From contig NC_134683.1 of assembly GCF_024713945.1 (NCBI RefSeq), forward strand, positions 4,217,501-4,281,500: DNA of 64,000 nucleotides, given 5' to 3'. Both the position numbers and the translations under genes were made by a program. This stretch comes from Dermatophagoides farinae (Eukaryota > Arthropoda > Arachnida > Sarcoptiformes > Pyroglyphidae). Below the pieces are notes generated by a model. That model saw nothing but the letters and a program-made list of their open reading frames with translations. It was not told where the DNA came from and did not search any database. Shown piece after piece: positions 37,482-50,314 of this stretch; positions within the stretch are counted from its first letter, which is position 1; every line of letters starts with the position of its first letter.

Positions 37482-38603
37482 ATGGATTCACAAACGGCCA
37501 CCAATTTTCTTATTGCAAATCATCATCATCAGACAAATAATAAGCCTTTCGTTTCGAACCTATATCCGACCACAACTGCAACAACAACAACAACAACCAC
37601 CAATAACAACATGTTGAACATCAATCATCAACAACAACAGTCATCATCGACAACAACAATCGATACTTATTTTCTCGATGATTTCGATGGTATTGATGAT
37701 TGTTTTGATGATCTTAATAATTTGACAACCATCCCTGTTAATTCGGATCATCATCATTTTGTATTTTCACCACAAAATAATGGCCAATTATCGAACAACG
37801 TGATCACTATGATACCAAATGATAACTACGATTTCATTACCGTTGATTCTGCTGCTGTGGCCAATGATCAGGAAAATGAAGAAATTCAAGCCATAATGGC
37901 TACATCATCATCATCATCATCATCGACTACGACATTGGTATCCACAATATTACCGGAAACATCAAAACGAAAAATGGCGAATAATCGGAAAAAATCATCC
38001 ACAAACGGACAGGAGAAAAAACCTAGACAACATCAACAAAAACAACAATCTAGAAATCCATCGAAACCACGATCACGACCGAAAAGTCCATCACTTGTTG
38101 TGAAATTGAAACGAAATCGTCGTTTGAAAGCAAATGATCGTGAACGTAATCGAATGCATATGTTGAATAAAGCATTGGAACGTTTGAGACAGGTATTACC
38201 ATCATTTAATGAAAATGATGATGATTGTCGTAGTGAACATAGCCACCATCATCAACAACAATCATCAAGTAATAATAAAATGACAAAAATTGAAACATTA
38301 CGTTTTGCACATAATTATATTTGGGCCTTATCCGAAACATTACGATCATTGGACAATCAACAACAACAGCAACAAAATCATGATGAAATTAGTTCATCAT
38401 CATCACCTATTCCGAGCGATAGTCCACATCATCATCATCATCATCATCATCGTCGGATATCCTATATCAAGCATTGGCTTCAACATATGACAATCATTAT
38501 TCTCCAACCAATACATCATCGTCAACATCTTTTTTTGAAGATAATAATAATATCGGTATCGGCAATCACGACGATAGTCCATCGACAAAGATATCGGTTA
38601 TAA
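37482..38603 (+). CDS. Neurogenin/Tap-like bHLH transcription factor
   Basis: One exon, 373 aa as read. The bHLH starts near residue 211: [16 protein letters not shown], then [16 protein letters not shown], and helix 2 [31 protein letters not shown] and [15 protein letters not shown] are signatures of the Neurogenin group (vertebrate Neurog, fly tap). Between the helices lies about 24 residues (243-266), where the family has about six, so the loop carries a His/Gln/Ser insertion. It should act with an E protein in neuronal determination. N-terminal poly-Thr/Gln/His runs come from CAA and CAT repeats. After the poly-His run (about 38424-38450) the annotated frame gives an odd hydrophobic tail ending at 38603, while the -1 frame gives a polar Ser/Asn/Asp tail ending at 38626. 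A single-base frame break in the repeat is likely. Confidence 0.9.
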   Translation: MDSQTATNFLIANHHHQTNNKPFVSNLYPTTTATTTTTTTNNNMLNINHQQQQSSSTTTIDTYFLDDFDGIDDCFDDLNNLTTIPVNSDHHHFVFSPQNNGQLSNNVITMIPNDNYDFITVDSAAVANDQENEEIQAIMATSSSSSSSTTTLVSTILPETSKRKMANNRKKSSTNGQEKKPRQHQQKQQSRNPSKPRSRPKSPSLVVKLKRNRRLKANDRERNRMHMLNKALERLRQVLPSFNENDDDCRSEHSHHHQQQSSSNNKMTKIETLRFAHNYIWALSETLRSLDNQQQQQQNHDEISSSSSPIPSDSPHHHHHHHHRRISYIKHWLQHMTIIILQPIHHRQHLFLKIIIISVSAITTIVHRQRYRL

Positions 38604-38626
38604 CGATGGCATCGAAAATTCATTGA

Positions 38627-40396
38627 CCCATGTTTAACTAGAAATCTATCTCGTACATAGCTGATCGATTTTTTTTTCTTTTATTTTTTTTTTTGAAATT
38701 GACCCGATGACATGATCGATCCATAACACACACACACATATTCATACATTACATACACACACACGGTTGACCTGATGTCCTCTTTTATTATCCATTTTAA
38801 GAATGGAACCATTATGTACACGATACATGTCGTAATGACATTCGTAATTCATTCCAATCGATAACAACAAAAACGTAAAAAAAAACCTTGGCTGTGATTT
38901 CATGCTACACACATACACACACATTTTGCTATAATTATCGTTGTCATGCCGTCCATCGTCGAATATATTATCCAAATACCCGCTCTCTCAATCTTAATAA
39001 CAGCTTCCAATTTATATAGCTCCCCCCCACCAACCACCAACTTATAGCTGCCTGAATGGCTTTTGAAACTTTTCTTCATCATCATCATCATGTGTTGATA
39101 TGCCAGCGTTCCAAAATTTCTCCTACATCCCCTCGATTTATACATGTATGAATTCCATGAATAAAATGTACAGTGAACAGCAAAAAAAAAATTAAAATTA
39201 AAATAAAAAAAAATCATTTCATTCCCTCTCTTTAGCTTTCTTTTTCAGTATTTATTAACCCCATGCGATAATTCACCGAGCAATAAATGATGATGAAGAA
39301 AAAAAAGGTCATTTTGAAAAGGTTCCATTCACGATATATAAGGTGTGTGTGTGTGTGTGTGTATTTCGAATGGATCGAACTTTACTATATTGGTGGCAGG
39401 TTGACAGTTTTTTTTTCTTTCCATCTAGTGTGCATTATGCTTGCTTGATTTTTTTTTTTGCAAAGATTTCTATCCATTCATCCATCCATATTCACATTTA
39501 TTCGATTTAAGATTTGACGACGACGATGATTTTTTTCTTCTTCCATTCAATATTCAACATTCAATCTGAATAAGATTGTGTGAATGGTGTTTCAGCAGCA
39601 GCAGCAGCAGCATAAATCCTCATTCGTCCATCCATCCATTGTGTACCTGAATGCCATTATAATCATTTCATTCTTTCGAACATATATTACGACGACGATT
39701 GACGGTCCCAAATTTTTTTTTCTCTCGTTTACCTTACCGTCCTACACACACGTACTGTATGAATGAATGAATGAATGTATGAATGGCCAAAGAAAGATTC
39801 ATTGTTTTGTATTTGATCAAAAAAAAAAAAAAGAAATTTTTTTTTCTTTTTCAATATATATGCATGTTTGTTATTGTTGTAAAAAAACTTTTGAAGAACA
39901 ATGGGTCACTCTACTATATTAATATCGGGTCGTCATCTTCTTCAATAATCATCATCGTCGTCGTCGTCGTCGAACCGTTATTACTATGCAAATTTTTACT
40001 TATGAAAATTATCAATCAACCATCGAAACGAACCAGAATGATTTTGGATATAAGCTATTATTATGGCAACAAAAAGGGCTCTATGCTTAACTGCACAATG
40101 GTCCAGTTAAGCCATAAGTGTTTGCCTGCATGGTCTGATATTCATGGAACAGGGGGGCAGAAAAAAAAATCTTTATTGAACCGACGTTTCTGCTTTCTCT
40201 CTATCTCTTTGGATTAATCCTTGTTCGTTTTTGTTTGGCAAAAAAAAAATAAAAGTCCAACAAGATGATGGTGATGAAGGTTAGAATAACAAACACGATC
40301 GACTTAAGACTTTTTTTTTGTATGACATCAAAAGCAAGTTTTTTTTATGTATATCTGACTGGTATTCCAAGGACAATTTTTTTTCACTTGAACATT

Positions 40397-40427
<31 letters not shown>

Positions 40428-43249
40428 GTCCTTGTGTATGTAAATATATCTTACCTGTAGCAGCAGCAGCAACAGCAGCAGATATACAATTTGATCATCA
40501 AAAGAGTTACTCCAATTTATGTGGATATAGCCTGGCTATTTCGGTCCTATATGGTCAACAACAACAACAACAAAATCCTATCAATATCTGGTCGAACAGT
40601 TCGAACGAAATGATTATTGTGAAGAAATTTTAAAAAAAGAGAAACAGAATTAGAAGGTAAGAAACCAATTTGTACGTTTCAGATTTCAATGTTTTTGTTT
40701 TCTATTCAAAATTTAAAATTGAATTGAATTTTTTTTAGTGGCTACCGGGTTCAACTATTCGAATTAATGTATTGAATGTGAATGAAAACAAATTTGAAAC
40801 ACGAGAACGGAAACCAACCAACCAACCAACCAACAAACAGAGTGGACAACAACAGCAGTGAAAAATTCAACTAATCAAATGGGTTTCGATTTCATTCGAT
40901 CATCAATTCATTTCAATTCAATTTTGGTGCAGGATTGATTATTACTGAAAATGAAACCATAGAATCGAATGAACAAAAACACAAAGAGGGAGAAGAAAAA
41001 GAAAAAGAGTTGACAAAGACAAGTTCACCAACAACAACAACAAAAAGAGTAAGTCTCGCATATAGAACATAAGCTTTGATTTGATTTGAACCAATATTGA
41101 TGACATTCACACACACACACAATGGTCATTCCCTTCCTATAGGATCTGAAATCCATGATGATGATGGCTATTCGCGTGCTGACCACCAAAAATATCACCA
41201 CTATTCATTCATTCATTTTGTTTCATTGTATGGAACTGAAGCCAGTCAACAACAACAACAGCAACAATGAACCCGAATGAATGAATGAATGGTACACTAT
41301 GTTTCAAAGCCGACCAATCAAACAAACAAACAAGCAATGTGAATGAATGATAACGACAACAACAACTTCCATCATCATCATCATAAATGTCGTCTCAAAT
41401 ATAGCCGAATGGTCAACAAAAAAAAAATTTGATTTTGTTTGTTGGATTTGTGTGTGTATGTAAAAACAAATTGGCTTTGAAACGGTTCGTTACCATTCGA
41501 CATATACAATACACATTTGCATTTTTGTTTTGGAATATTTGGGTCCATTGTTATGATGATGATGGTGATGATGACCAATGGTCAACGACCAACGATAACA
41601 CTGGCTGCCATTGGTAGATTAAGATTTGAATTCTTTTTTTCTGAATGGTGCAAGAATCTTCAACCAGAATGATGGACCTTGTTGAAATAGTGATACGTTG
41701 GATGTTTTTTTTTCTTTGGAAAATCTCAATGACAATTGTCACCATTGGTGACAAAAAAATAAATTGGCGTTGTTCCTGTCATTTGCTGAATTTAGTTATT
41801 CACTATATAATATATGATGAAAGTGTTTCCAGGTTTGTCATACACACAATGTTACAGGCCATTTATCACGATTTTTTTTCTCGATGTTTTTTTTGCTGTA
41901 AATGAAACTGAAAAGAAAAAAATTCATCAAATACTGTGTTTGTTTCAAACAATAAATTGACGAACATTCATTTGAAATATGAAGGAAATATACAATAATT
42001 ATAATGACCATTTTTGTTGGTTTGTTGTTGCTGTAATAAATCCATAGAATTCAAAAGGTCCCCTTTTTATTTAATGAAACAAAAAGTGGGCTGTCATTAA
42101 TATTTATTAACACACACACACACACAAACAGGGAAACAAAGAATTTGGGCAATTTACAAGAAAAAAAAATTTTTTTTGGCCATTAAATAAATTAGCTTAC
42201 GGACTATGGAAATGACACATTTGGATTTCCGATTTTTTTTTTGTTTTGGGGAAAAATATTTCGAATTCAACCAGTATAGTCTAAATCCACCCACCCAATC
42301 CACTATTTTACATCAAATGGCTATAATTTGTTCATTTCATTCAAATTTTCCTGTGTGTGTGTGTGTGTGTGTCTTATGTAAACAAAACCAATGACGGCGG
42401 TCATCTTTGACTTTTGCTTGCATATGTGTGTGTGTGGCCCAAATTGATCCAGAAAAAAAGGATGATGTATTTATTTATCTTACCAAGTTTTCAATTCATT
42501 CGATATGTCAACAACAACAACAACAACAACGATTTTTCGTTTTTTTTTGCGGTCAAGTTGATCAAATAAAACATCATTCTACATATAGTAGAGTGGTGTA
42601 GAAACAGAAAAGACCGAGAACGAGAAACAAATTGAAACATAATCGAACGACAAAAAAGAAAAAAAAACTTTCAAAGACCACACATTGTTGTGTAATGTAA
42701 ATATAAATGAGAATAATATTAGCCTCAACAAAATGGAAAAAAAACCTTATCAGAACACAGGTCATTGGTGTGTGTGTGTATGTGTGTACCAAAGTCCATA
42801 ATCATCATCATCATCATTTTTTTTTGTTCCATCATATATTGATTTATTATTACTTTATACAAAATTGCAACAAAAACAAAGAAAAAACAAAAAAAGAATA
42901 GCAATCATCATCAAGAATATTTTAAGTTGTGTGCGCGATTATATTTTCAGTATACTGTGGTATGGTACACAATTCATTCATTCATTCATTTACAATATTA
43001 TGACAAATTAGAGGAGTGGCAGGTAAAATGTTCCATGTATTTATATATAGATTATCATTAGATTTCGGATTTTTTTGTTTGTTTGTTTGTTTGTTCGAAG
43101 GAAATTATGAAATGGGTTTTTTTGGACAATTTGACTTGATTTTCAATGAATGAATGAATGATCAGAATGTATACAAATTATCATTAAGGTCGATAAAAAA
43201 AAACGGAAAAACATGTTTTGTTTTATCCATAACCAACAATGGTTGGCAA
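38627..43249. other. Intergenic, neurogenin-like gene to unc-119
   Basis: It holds CA/GT runs, a TC repeat (40397-40425), CAG/CAA runs and many poly-A/T tracts. Open frames in this stretch are repeat-driven (Leu/Ser, Gln or Cys/Val runs). I see no conserved exon, RNA gene or element. Confidence 0.5.
40397..40425. repeat. (TC)n microsatellite
   Basis: A run of 29 bases of alternating T and C, pure. It is within intergenic DNA. Confidence 0.9.
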
Positions 43250-44138
43250 CTATAGTCCACAATTGTACGAATAATCGGCTTTATTGTGCATGATGAGACG
43301 ATTGTCGACAAAATAGAAACTATCGGATTTTGTTTCATATGGATTGTTGATCATTTCTTGGCCTTGAAAAAAAAATTCGATCATTATTCTGTTTTCGGAT
43401 CAATTATATTAAATGACACTTACATAGCTCGGACGTAATCGATGGAAATTCATAAATATGTTCACATGTATTGATACTGTTCGGTATACAAAAACCGAAA
43501 TCAAAATCAAATGTTTTGAGCAATGTATCCTGGAAAAAATGACGTTCAATCATTCGAAAATTTTGAATCGGTTTTGGTCCAACTTTGAATTCGATACTAA
43601 TGAAATAAACAAAAATAGAATGGAACAAGATTACACAGTTTATCTCATAATTTAATTTCAATAATAATAATTCGTACCTGGCTCCAACGGTTTTTAATTC
43701 AAGGAAATTTGGTGTAAAATTATAACGTACAAAACGGCCAATATTGGTCATTTTTGGATCTGAATAATCTTGTCGTCCATTTTGATTGGTGGATTGTTGT
43801 TGTTTAGCTGATTTGACAATTTCAAACAAAACGACACCGGTTTCCATATCACGAATTTTAAATCGTGTAAATTCAATATCATAAATATTGGCTGCTGAAC
43901 TACAAAGATATTGTTTCGTTATCGATGGTAAGCTACACACATCGTCAGGTGATATGAATTCTTTGACCAATAAATCATCTTCATTGATCAATTTGGATGA
44001 ACCATCTTTGCCTGAACGACGGCCTATTTTATTGGTTTTTTTCGATGTTGATGTCGATGATGATGAAGATTGAAGTTGATTAGTACCACCACCACCACCA
44101 CCACTACCGGTGGTAACTTTTACGGATGATGAGCTCAT
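43250..44138 (-). CDS. unc-119: UNC-119 lipid-binding trafficking chaperone
   Basis: complement(join(43250..43362,43424..43596,43678..44138)), 248 aa, introns 61 and 81 bp. A Ser/Gly-rich N-terminus ([16 protein letters not shown]) precedes the conserved core: [68 protein letters not shown] and the terminal [17 protein letters not shown]...[10 protein letters not shown]. These match UNC119 closely. The protein has a beta-sandwich that holds N-myristoylated cargo and delivers it, with ARL2/ARL3, to cilia and synapses. The 81-bp first intron is a multiple of three and contains no stop, so an unspliced reading frame runs through it; family alignment shows it is an intron. The start is the only ATG near the Ser-rich leader. 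Confidence 0.93.
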
Positions 44139-44953
44139 TTTTTGTTTGGTTAGAAAAAAAACAAAAAACTTTTGGACACAAAAAAACCGATAGAAAAGTC
44201 GCAATAGATCAATAGTGCGAAATGAATTGGCAAAAATTCTGAATCGAATGCATGAACAACAACAACAAAAAAAAAAACAAAAATCTCTGCGACAGTTTTC
44301 AATTTTCTTGTTCACCTGGGTGTTTACCAGGACGACGACAAAATTCGTTATTTTTTTTCGTCATATAATGAAACAAACACACATATATGCACACGAACGA
44401 AAAAAAAATACACAACAGCAAATAGAAATTAATGATTCTATAGAATTCTGGTTTTTTTTTCTTTGGTTACAAACACACAAACATAATAATCACAGATGGT
44501 TCAGAACAAAAGTTCAATACATTGACGCCGTTGAGTTTATTTATTATTATTGAGAATTAAAAAAAAAAGACGTCTGATTATTTTGTTTGTTGTCATAGAG
44601 AGAGAATCACAAGAATGATATCATTCATATAGAACGTAATCAAGAATTTGAATATCAAAAAAATATTAGATTTTGTTCAACTATATAATATAAATATTAA
44701 AAAAAAAATACAAAACATACAAAAAATATAATTATAGAGAAAGAGAGTGATAAAGCATAAAAAAATTAATTAATAATTAATTAGAATAATAAAGCAAATT
44801 ATTATTATTATTATTATATTATAAAAAAAAATATTCACTAAAAATGTCGATCACACAAACACGATAACACACAACACAACGTTGTCCGAAATGCATTTAT
44901 AGAGATAGCCAATGATGACGATAATGATGGTTTCATGTTTTGTTTTGATTAAT
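44139..44953. other. Intergenic between unc-119 and P450 reductase
   Basis: It contains the unc-119 upstream region and the 3' UTR of the reductase, both genes being on the minus strand. Very A/T-rich sequence with ATT/AAT runs near 44790-44830. A minus-strand AATAAA lies at 44536-44541. No gene is seen. Confidence 0.55.
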
Positions 44954-47353
44954 TTAACTCCAAACATCGGCCGAATATCGTTTTTGTGATTCCATTCGTT
45001 TAAGAAAATCTTCGGCTTCTTTTTGTGTTTTGTTACCATATGTTTGGATTGTTTCCAAAATGATTTCCTTCACTTCACGAGCCATTGTACGAGCATCACT
45101 TAATGAAAAGAAAAAAAAACAATTGTCATCCATTCGGTTATATATTAATTATATAAATGAATGTAAAGCGATACAACACTTACCCACAAATATAAATGTG
45201 ACCATTTTGTTCGCCAATTACTTGCCATGTTTCTTGCATATTTTGTTTCAATAAATGTGTCACGTACACTTTTTTATCTTGATCACGTGAAAAGGCTAGA
45301 TAAAGTTTAGTTATCACTTTCTTTTCCAAATAATCATTCAGTTCTTCTTCGTATAGGAAATCCTGCGAACGTTTTCGACAGCCAAAATAAAGGATTGTAT
45401 CACCTAATGGTTTGTTCTGTTGTTCAAGCATATGATGACGTTCTTGGAGAAAACCACGGAATGGAGCCAAACCAGTTCCAGGACCAATCATAATGACAGG
45501 TGTTTGTGGTTTGCTAGGCAAACGGAATTGTGATTTTCGAATAAAGATTGGCACAATTGGTGCCGGTTGATCAGGCAAGACTTGTTTATTTTCTTGCATC
45601 CAACAAGTGGCAACGCCTTTATTAATACGAGATGTTTTCGTCTCGTATTTGACGACAACGGCCGTTATATGAATCGAATCGAGATAATGTTTCGGCGACG
45701 AAGAAATCGAATAGTATCGTGGTTGTAGTTTTTGAAGAAATTCAATCAGATGATCGATTGGCGGTTTACATGATGGCATATCTTCAAGTACATGTACAAT
45801 GCTACGACAATTATTGATGATCCATTCTGAATATAAAGCTTTTCCTTGTTCCGTAGGCATGGTCATTGTTTTGAGCAACTCTTTCTCTTTTTCATCACTA
45901 CAATATTCAGCAATTTCTTTTAATACATGTGTTCGTGGCGTCGATGTTATATCCAGATAATAGGTAAGAGCTGTACGATAAGTGGTAGGGCATGGAAACG
46001 GATGTTTCTTTGAACTATCTTCATCAAGGTTTTTCAATGTAAAAACAGTGTTCAAATCAGCATTCAAAAGTTGGCCAATTCGTTCAACTAATTTGGTATC
46101 ATTTTGCGGATAAATGGCAACATGATCTCCAGCTTCATAACGAAGTTTTGAATTACGGATATCGATCTCAATATGCATACATGATCTTGGTCCTTTATAT
46201 AATTCACGATTAACGGTGATTGGAGCCAAAAATGGATTCTTCTGATCAAATGGCCTAAGTTGAATAGTTGTATAATTGGATGATATAATATAATCAGATA
46301 ATAAAATTGACAACATTATTCACATGACTTACGGTTTTTGATTTCGATAGGATCCCAGACGAACCACTTCACCAGTGAAAACTTTTTCAGGTGGCAAATC
46401 TTCATGCAAGATAAGATCATATTGCCTAGTGTTGAAATCTTCACCAGATCTTTCAACACCGAATTTTTCACAGATACACATCCAGAATTTTTCTTTCCAT
46501 GTGATGAAATCTTCTTCGATGCTTTAAAAAATAAACAAAAATATAAATCAAGATGAAAACATGGACACAACAAGACAACTTACTTTCCATCATCATCACC
46601 TAGGCCTAATTGAAATACACGTTCAGCACCAAGATTGTCAAGTTTTGAATCCAAATCGATACCAACTTTATTATAATGTTCATAGGTTTTATTACCCAAA
46701 CCGAATACAGCATAACGAAGCCCGTTTAATTCGGCACCACCACCATTGAGCCATTCAAAAAATTCTTGTGCATTATCTGTAGGATCACCTTCACCATAAG
46801 TGGCCACACAAAAAACGGCCAATGAATTTTCAATCTCTTGTAATTTAGCCAGATCTTCCATTTCACATTCTTCAGGATCGGCAACCATTGCTTTCATACC
46901 ATAACGTGTAGCTTCTTTCGCTAAACGTGCAGCAAATTCTTCAGCTGTTCCAGTTTGAGAACCATAGAATACAATCATATTTCGTCCCTTTATGTAAAAC
47001 AAACATCATTAAAGAATTCAAATCATCATTTGTTACACTTACACCTGATTTCATTTTGGCAATAAATCCCGATTCACTTTGTGATCTTTGAAGTGATGGT
47101 CTAGTATGGAACAAAAAAAACGAAAAAAAAAGATTAATCATACAATACATATACAAATGAAAACAACAATAAAAAAAACATACTCCAAAGCAAATGTTTT
47201 GATTGAACTGGCATCAAAATCATTTTGTGTTTTCTTTTTCGACAATAGCCAATATGTCGTTATGCCAATTAAACTGACAACTATGGCATAATCAAGTACA
47301 CTAAATTGAGCGATGAGACTGGCTTGTGTTTGTACATTAGCTGCTTGTTCCAT
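44954..47353 (-). CDS. Cpr: NADPH-cytochrome P450 reductase
   Basis: Six exons: complement(join(44954..45098,45184..46254,46333..46521,46584..46987,47043..47100,47184..47353)), 678 aa, the usual length, with no break. An N-terminal membrane anchor (VLDYAIVVSLIGITTYWLL, about residues 20-38) holds it on the ER. The FMN domain has YGSQTGTAEEFAARLA (from residue 84), ATYGEGDPTDNA and GLGNKTYEHYN. The FAD domain has PPFDQKNPFLAPI, RYYSISSSP and GVATCW. The NADPH domain has IGPGTGLAPFRGFLQER and YFGCRKRSQDFLY. The C-terminus ends in the conserved aromatic VWS. It passes electrons from NADPH to microsomal P450s and heme oxygenase, and so supports steroid metabolism and pesticide detoxification. The donor after GGT in exon 2 was chosen because it alone keeps the frame. 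Confidence 0.97.
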
Positions 47354-50314
47354 TTTTGATTTTGTTTTCTTTTTGATATTCGTTCCAGAATCGATTATCG
47401 AGCAGAGTATTTTTCAATTTTCCACCACCAAAAAAAAAAAAAAATGATATGTTCATAAAAAGCAAAACAAATGTTGAGTAAATGTGGAATTCAAATTGTT
47501 GACGACAATCACAAATAGTCTATGATAAATGAGTGGGGAAAAAAAGAGGTAAAAATTGAGGTAAACCAAATAAATTATTATGACTGTTATTTGATATTTA
47601 ATGTTGTAAAAATGAAATCAACAACTCTCTCTCTCTCTCTCTCTCACTCTCAAACAAAGAAAATGAACGCTTGGTTTGCTGTTTTTCATTTGAGCCGAAA
47701 AAAAAGCAAATTCAACAACAAAAACGGAAATGGCCAATCAGGCCGCAATTTCAAGAAAAAAAAACAGCAACAAAAAAAATGTACGGTTGGTTTGCTGGAT
47801 TGTTGTCACACGCATATATACAAATTATATATATCAACAGATTGAATGAAAAAAAAAGACAAGGTCGAATATTGATGTACGTTTAGGATTGACACTCGAT
47901 TTCAAATGAACCAAAAAAAAAGAGAAAAAGAATCTTTGAGAGGGAAAGATTACAAATTCAATCAACGATATGATTTTTGATTGTCCCTATGGTTGCACTG
48001 AAAAAAAAGAGTGAAAAATATCATTAAGGATCAAATGATGATTAAATTATTATTACCATCATCAACATGCAAACCTAATCAGAAAAATTATTAGTTTGCT
48101 AGTGCAAATATAAATGTTGGGCCAAAAAAAAAAAAAAAAAAAATTTTTTTTTTCCTAATCAACAACAAATGCTGATGATCATTTGATGATTAGATGACAT
48201 TGAATGGAAAATGATAACATTTGTAGAAAAATTTGAATTCAGACTTAAGATCATCGGATTCATCCAACTGTCATACCCGATTGTGGTTGTGGTTGTTGTT
48301 GTTGCTGTTGCTGTTGTTGATGATGATGATGATAATGATCAAAACGAAATTTTTCAAATGCAACATTTATGTTTTCTACATGTAATCACATTAAATAAAA
48401 CTGGGTACTCGATAATTTTCATCATCATTTTTTTTTTCGATTGATTAGGTACCTTTTTTTTCGATTGGTCTTGAATCAGATTGATGTGTATGGATGGGAT
48501 AATCACATACAAAATGATCGCATGTCATTTATGGATGGGGGTGTTTTTGTTGGTACTATATATGGGGGGTAGTTCATGAAAAAAAAACATTCGAAAATCA
48601 CAAGATTTTTTTTAATTCAAAAAAAAAAACAGAAAAAAAATTAACCAAACAACCAACCAACCATTCAAAATCAATCAAACACACAAATACATCACATTGT
48701 TTCAATATGTACAATCGTAACCACGATTATCAATAACAACAACAACAACAACGTCATCGTCATCATTATCATCATCATCATCAATGGATGTAACAAATTG
48801 AACCGAAAAAGTGCAAAAAAAAGAACAAAACAAAACGAAAAAAATATTATCAAGTTATTCAGGTTAAATAAAATATAATATTCACACCTTTCAAATATAT
48901 TAGCAAATAAAATTGAAAAAAAAGACAAAACAGGACATACACACACACACAAACAAAGAAAGAGATAATATGTCGACCTACATCATCATCATCATTTTGG
49001 ACAAAAATTCAGGTAAAATGAAAAAAAAACTTGTATATGAATAAACAATGAAATGATGATGTTTATAACATAGTTCGAGTTTGAGTTTGAGCTAGAGAAA
49101 AAATGATGCACCATATGGATTTGTTTGAATGAATAAATAAATGAACAAGAACCTTGAGAATGTGTCATTGTTTGGCCATGTCTCCATCTCTCTCTCTCTC
49201 TCTCTATCGTTTATTTTCAAAACGAGAAAATACGTCATCAACAAAACAAGATGATCGATGCAAAATAATGATGACGATGATGATGGTCAACAATGATGAT
49301 CAATAATGTTGGCCTAGCATTCAACAAGCTTACCTTATTTTTTATTTTTTTCACTATCAAAGTTGATGTTGTGTATTATGGTGAGAATATATTATATTTA
49401 TATAACAACAACAACAACAAAAAAAATGCGTTCGATTACATGTTGATCATTTGAAATTCATTTTTCAATGGCTAAATAACAACAACAACAACAAAAAGGC
49501 GATGCACAAACACAATTAAATGAGAACATCAAACATTATTAAATAGAGAAAAAAAAATCAAACCAGGAAAAAAAATGACAAACAAAACAAAACAAAAACA
49601 AAAACATGAAAGATCGAATGATGATGAAAACGATGAAATTTTTTTTTCTCGCTAATCAACAAAAGTTATTGGTTAATTAACCAAAAAAAAAAATGTATCC
49701 GTTCGATTTTTTTTACAGATGGTTCCTACACTATTTTGTCGTCGTCGTTGTTGTTGTTGTTTTGAATCTCAAATTTCTTCAAACAAATGGCGGTGTTTTC
49801 CATCCATCCATTGTTTTTTATTTATTTTCTATGATGATGATGATGATGATGTGGTTACAAAATGTAAACGCGCAGTATTTTGATACACACAGCGGGCAAG
49901 TAGGTGGGGAAAAAAAATTTACAGATGATTGATTGATTGATATGTTTTTGTGGTAAATTAACACACGTGTTTTTTTGTTCCAATTTTTTTTTTGTTTTTT
50001 GAGGCTAAGAATACAATGACTTTTTGTTTTTTTTTGTCGATGTTGTTGTTGTTGCTTGGTTGGTTGGTTGGTTTTGATGATTTAGTTCCAAATGATTGAT
50101 AGTCGTAGCAGTTCCTGTTTTTTTTTGTTTGTATTAATTTGTTGATTTTGTAAATTCATGAAAAATTCAGGTACATGAAATGTTTTTGTGTGTGCCATGA
50201 TGATGATGATGATGATGATTAATCGATAGTATCGCGATTATAGCATGTGTTTTTGTGTTTGCTGCCAACTCTCTCCAGATGGTTTGAATTTGAATTTTTT
50301 TTTAAATTCTGAAA
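47354..50314. other. Intergenic, P450 reductase to Tim22
   Basis: A shared upstream region of two divergent genes. It holds CT runs (near 47626-47644 and 49190-49205), GTT and CAA runs and poly-A/T tracts. No TATA box or conserved exon stands out on either strand. Confidence 0.5.

Noticed and set aside
43404-44315. Continuous 303-residue frame over unc-119
   Set aside because: It begins upstream in untranslated sequence and reads through an intron; the spliced 248-residue model fits UNC119 to its C-terminus.
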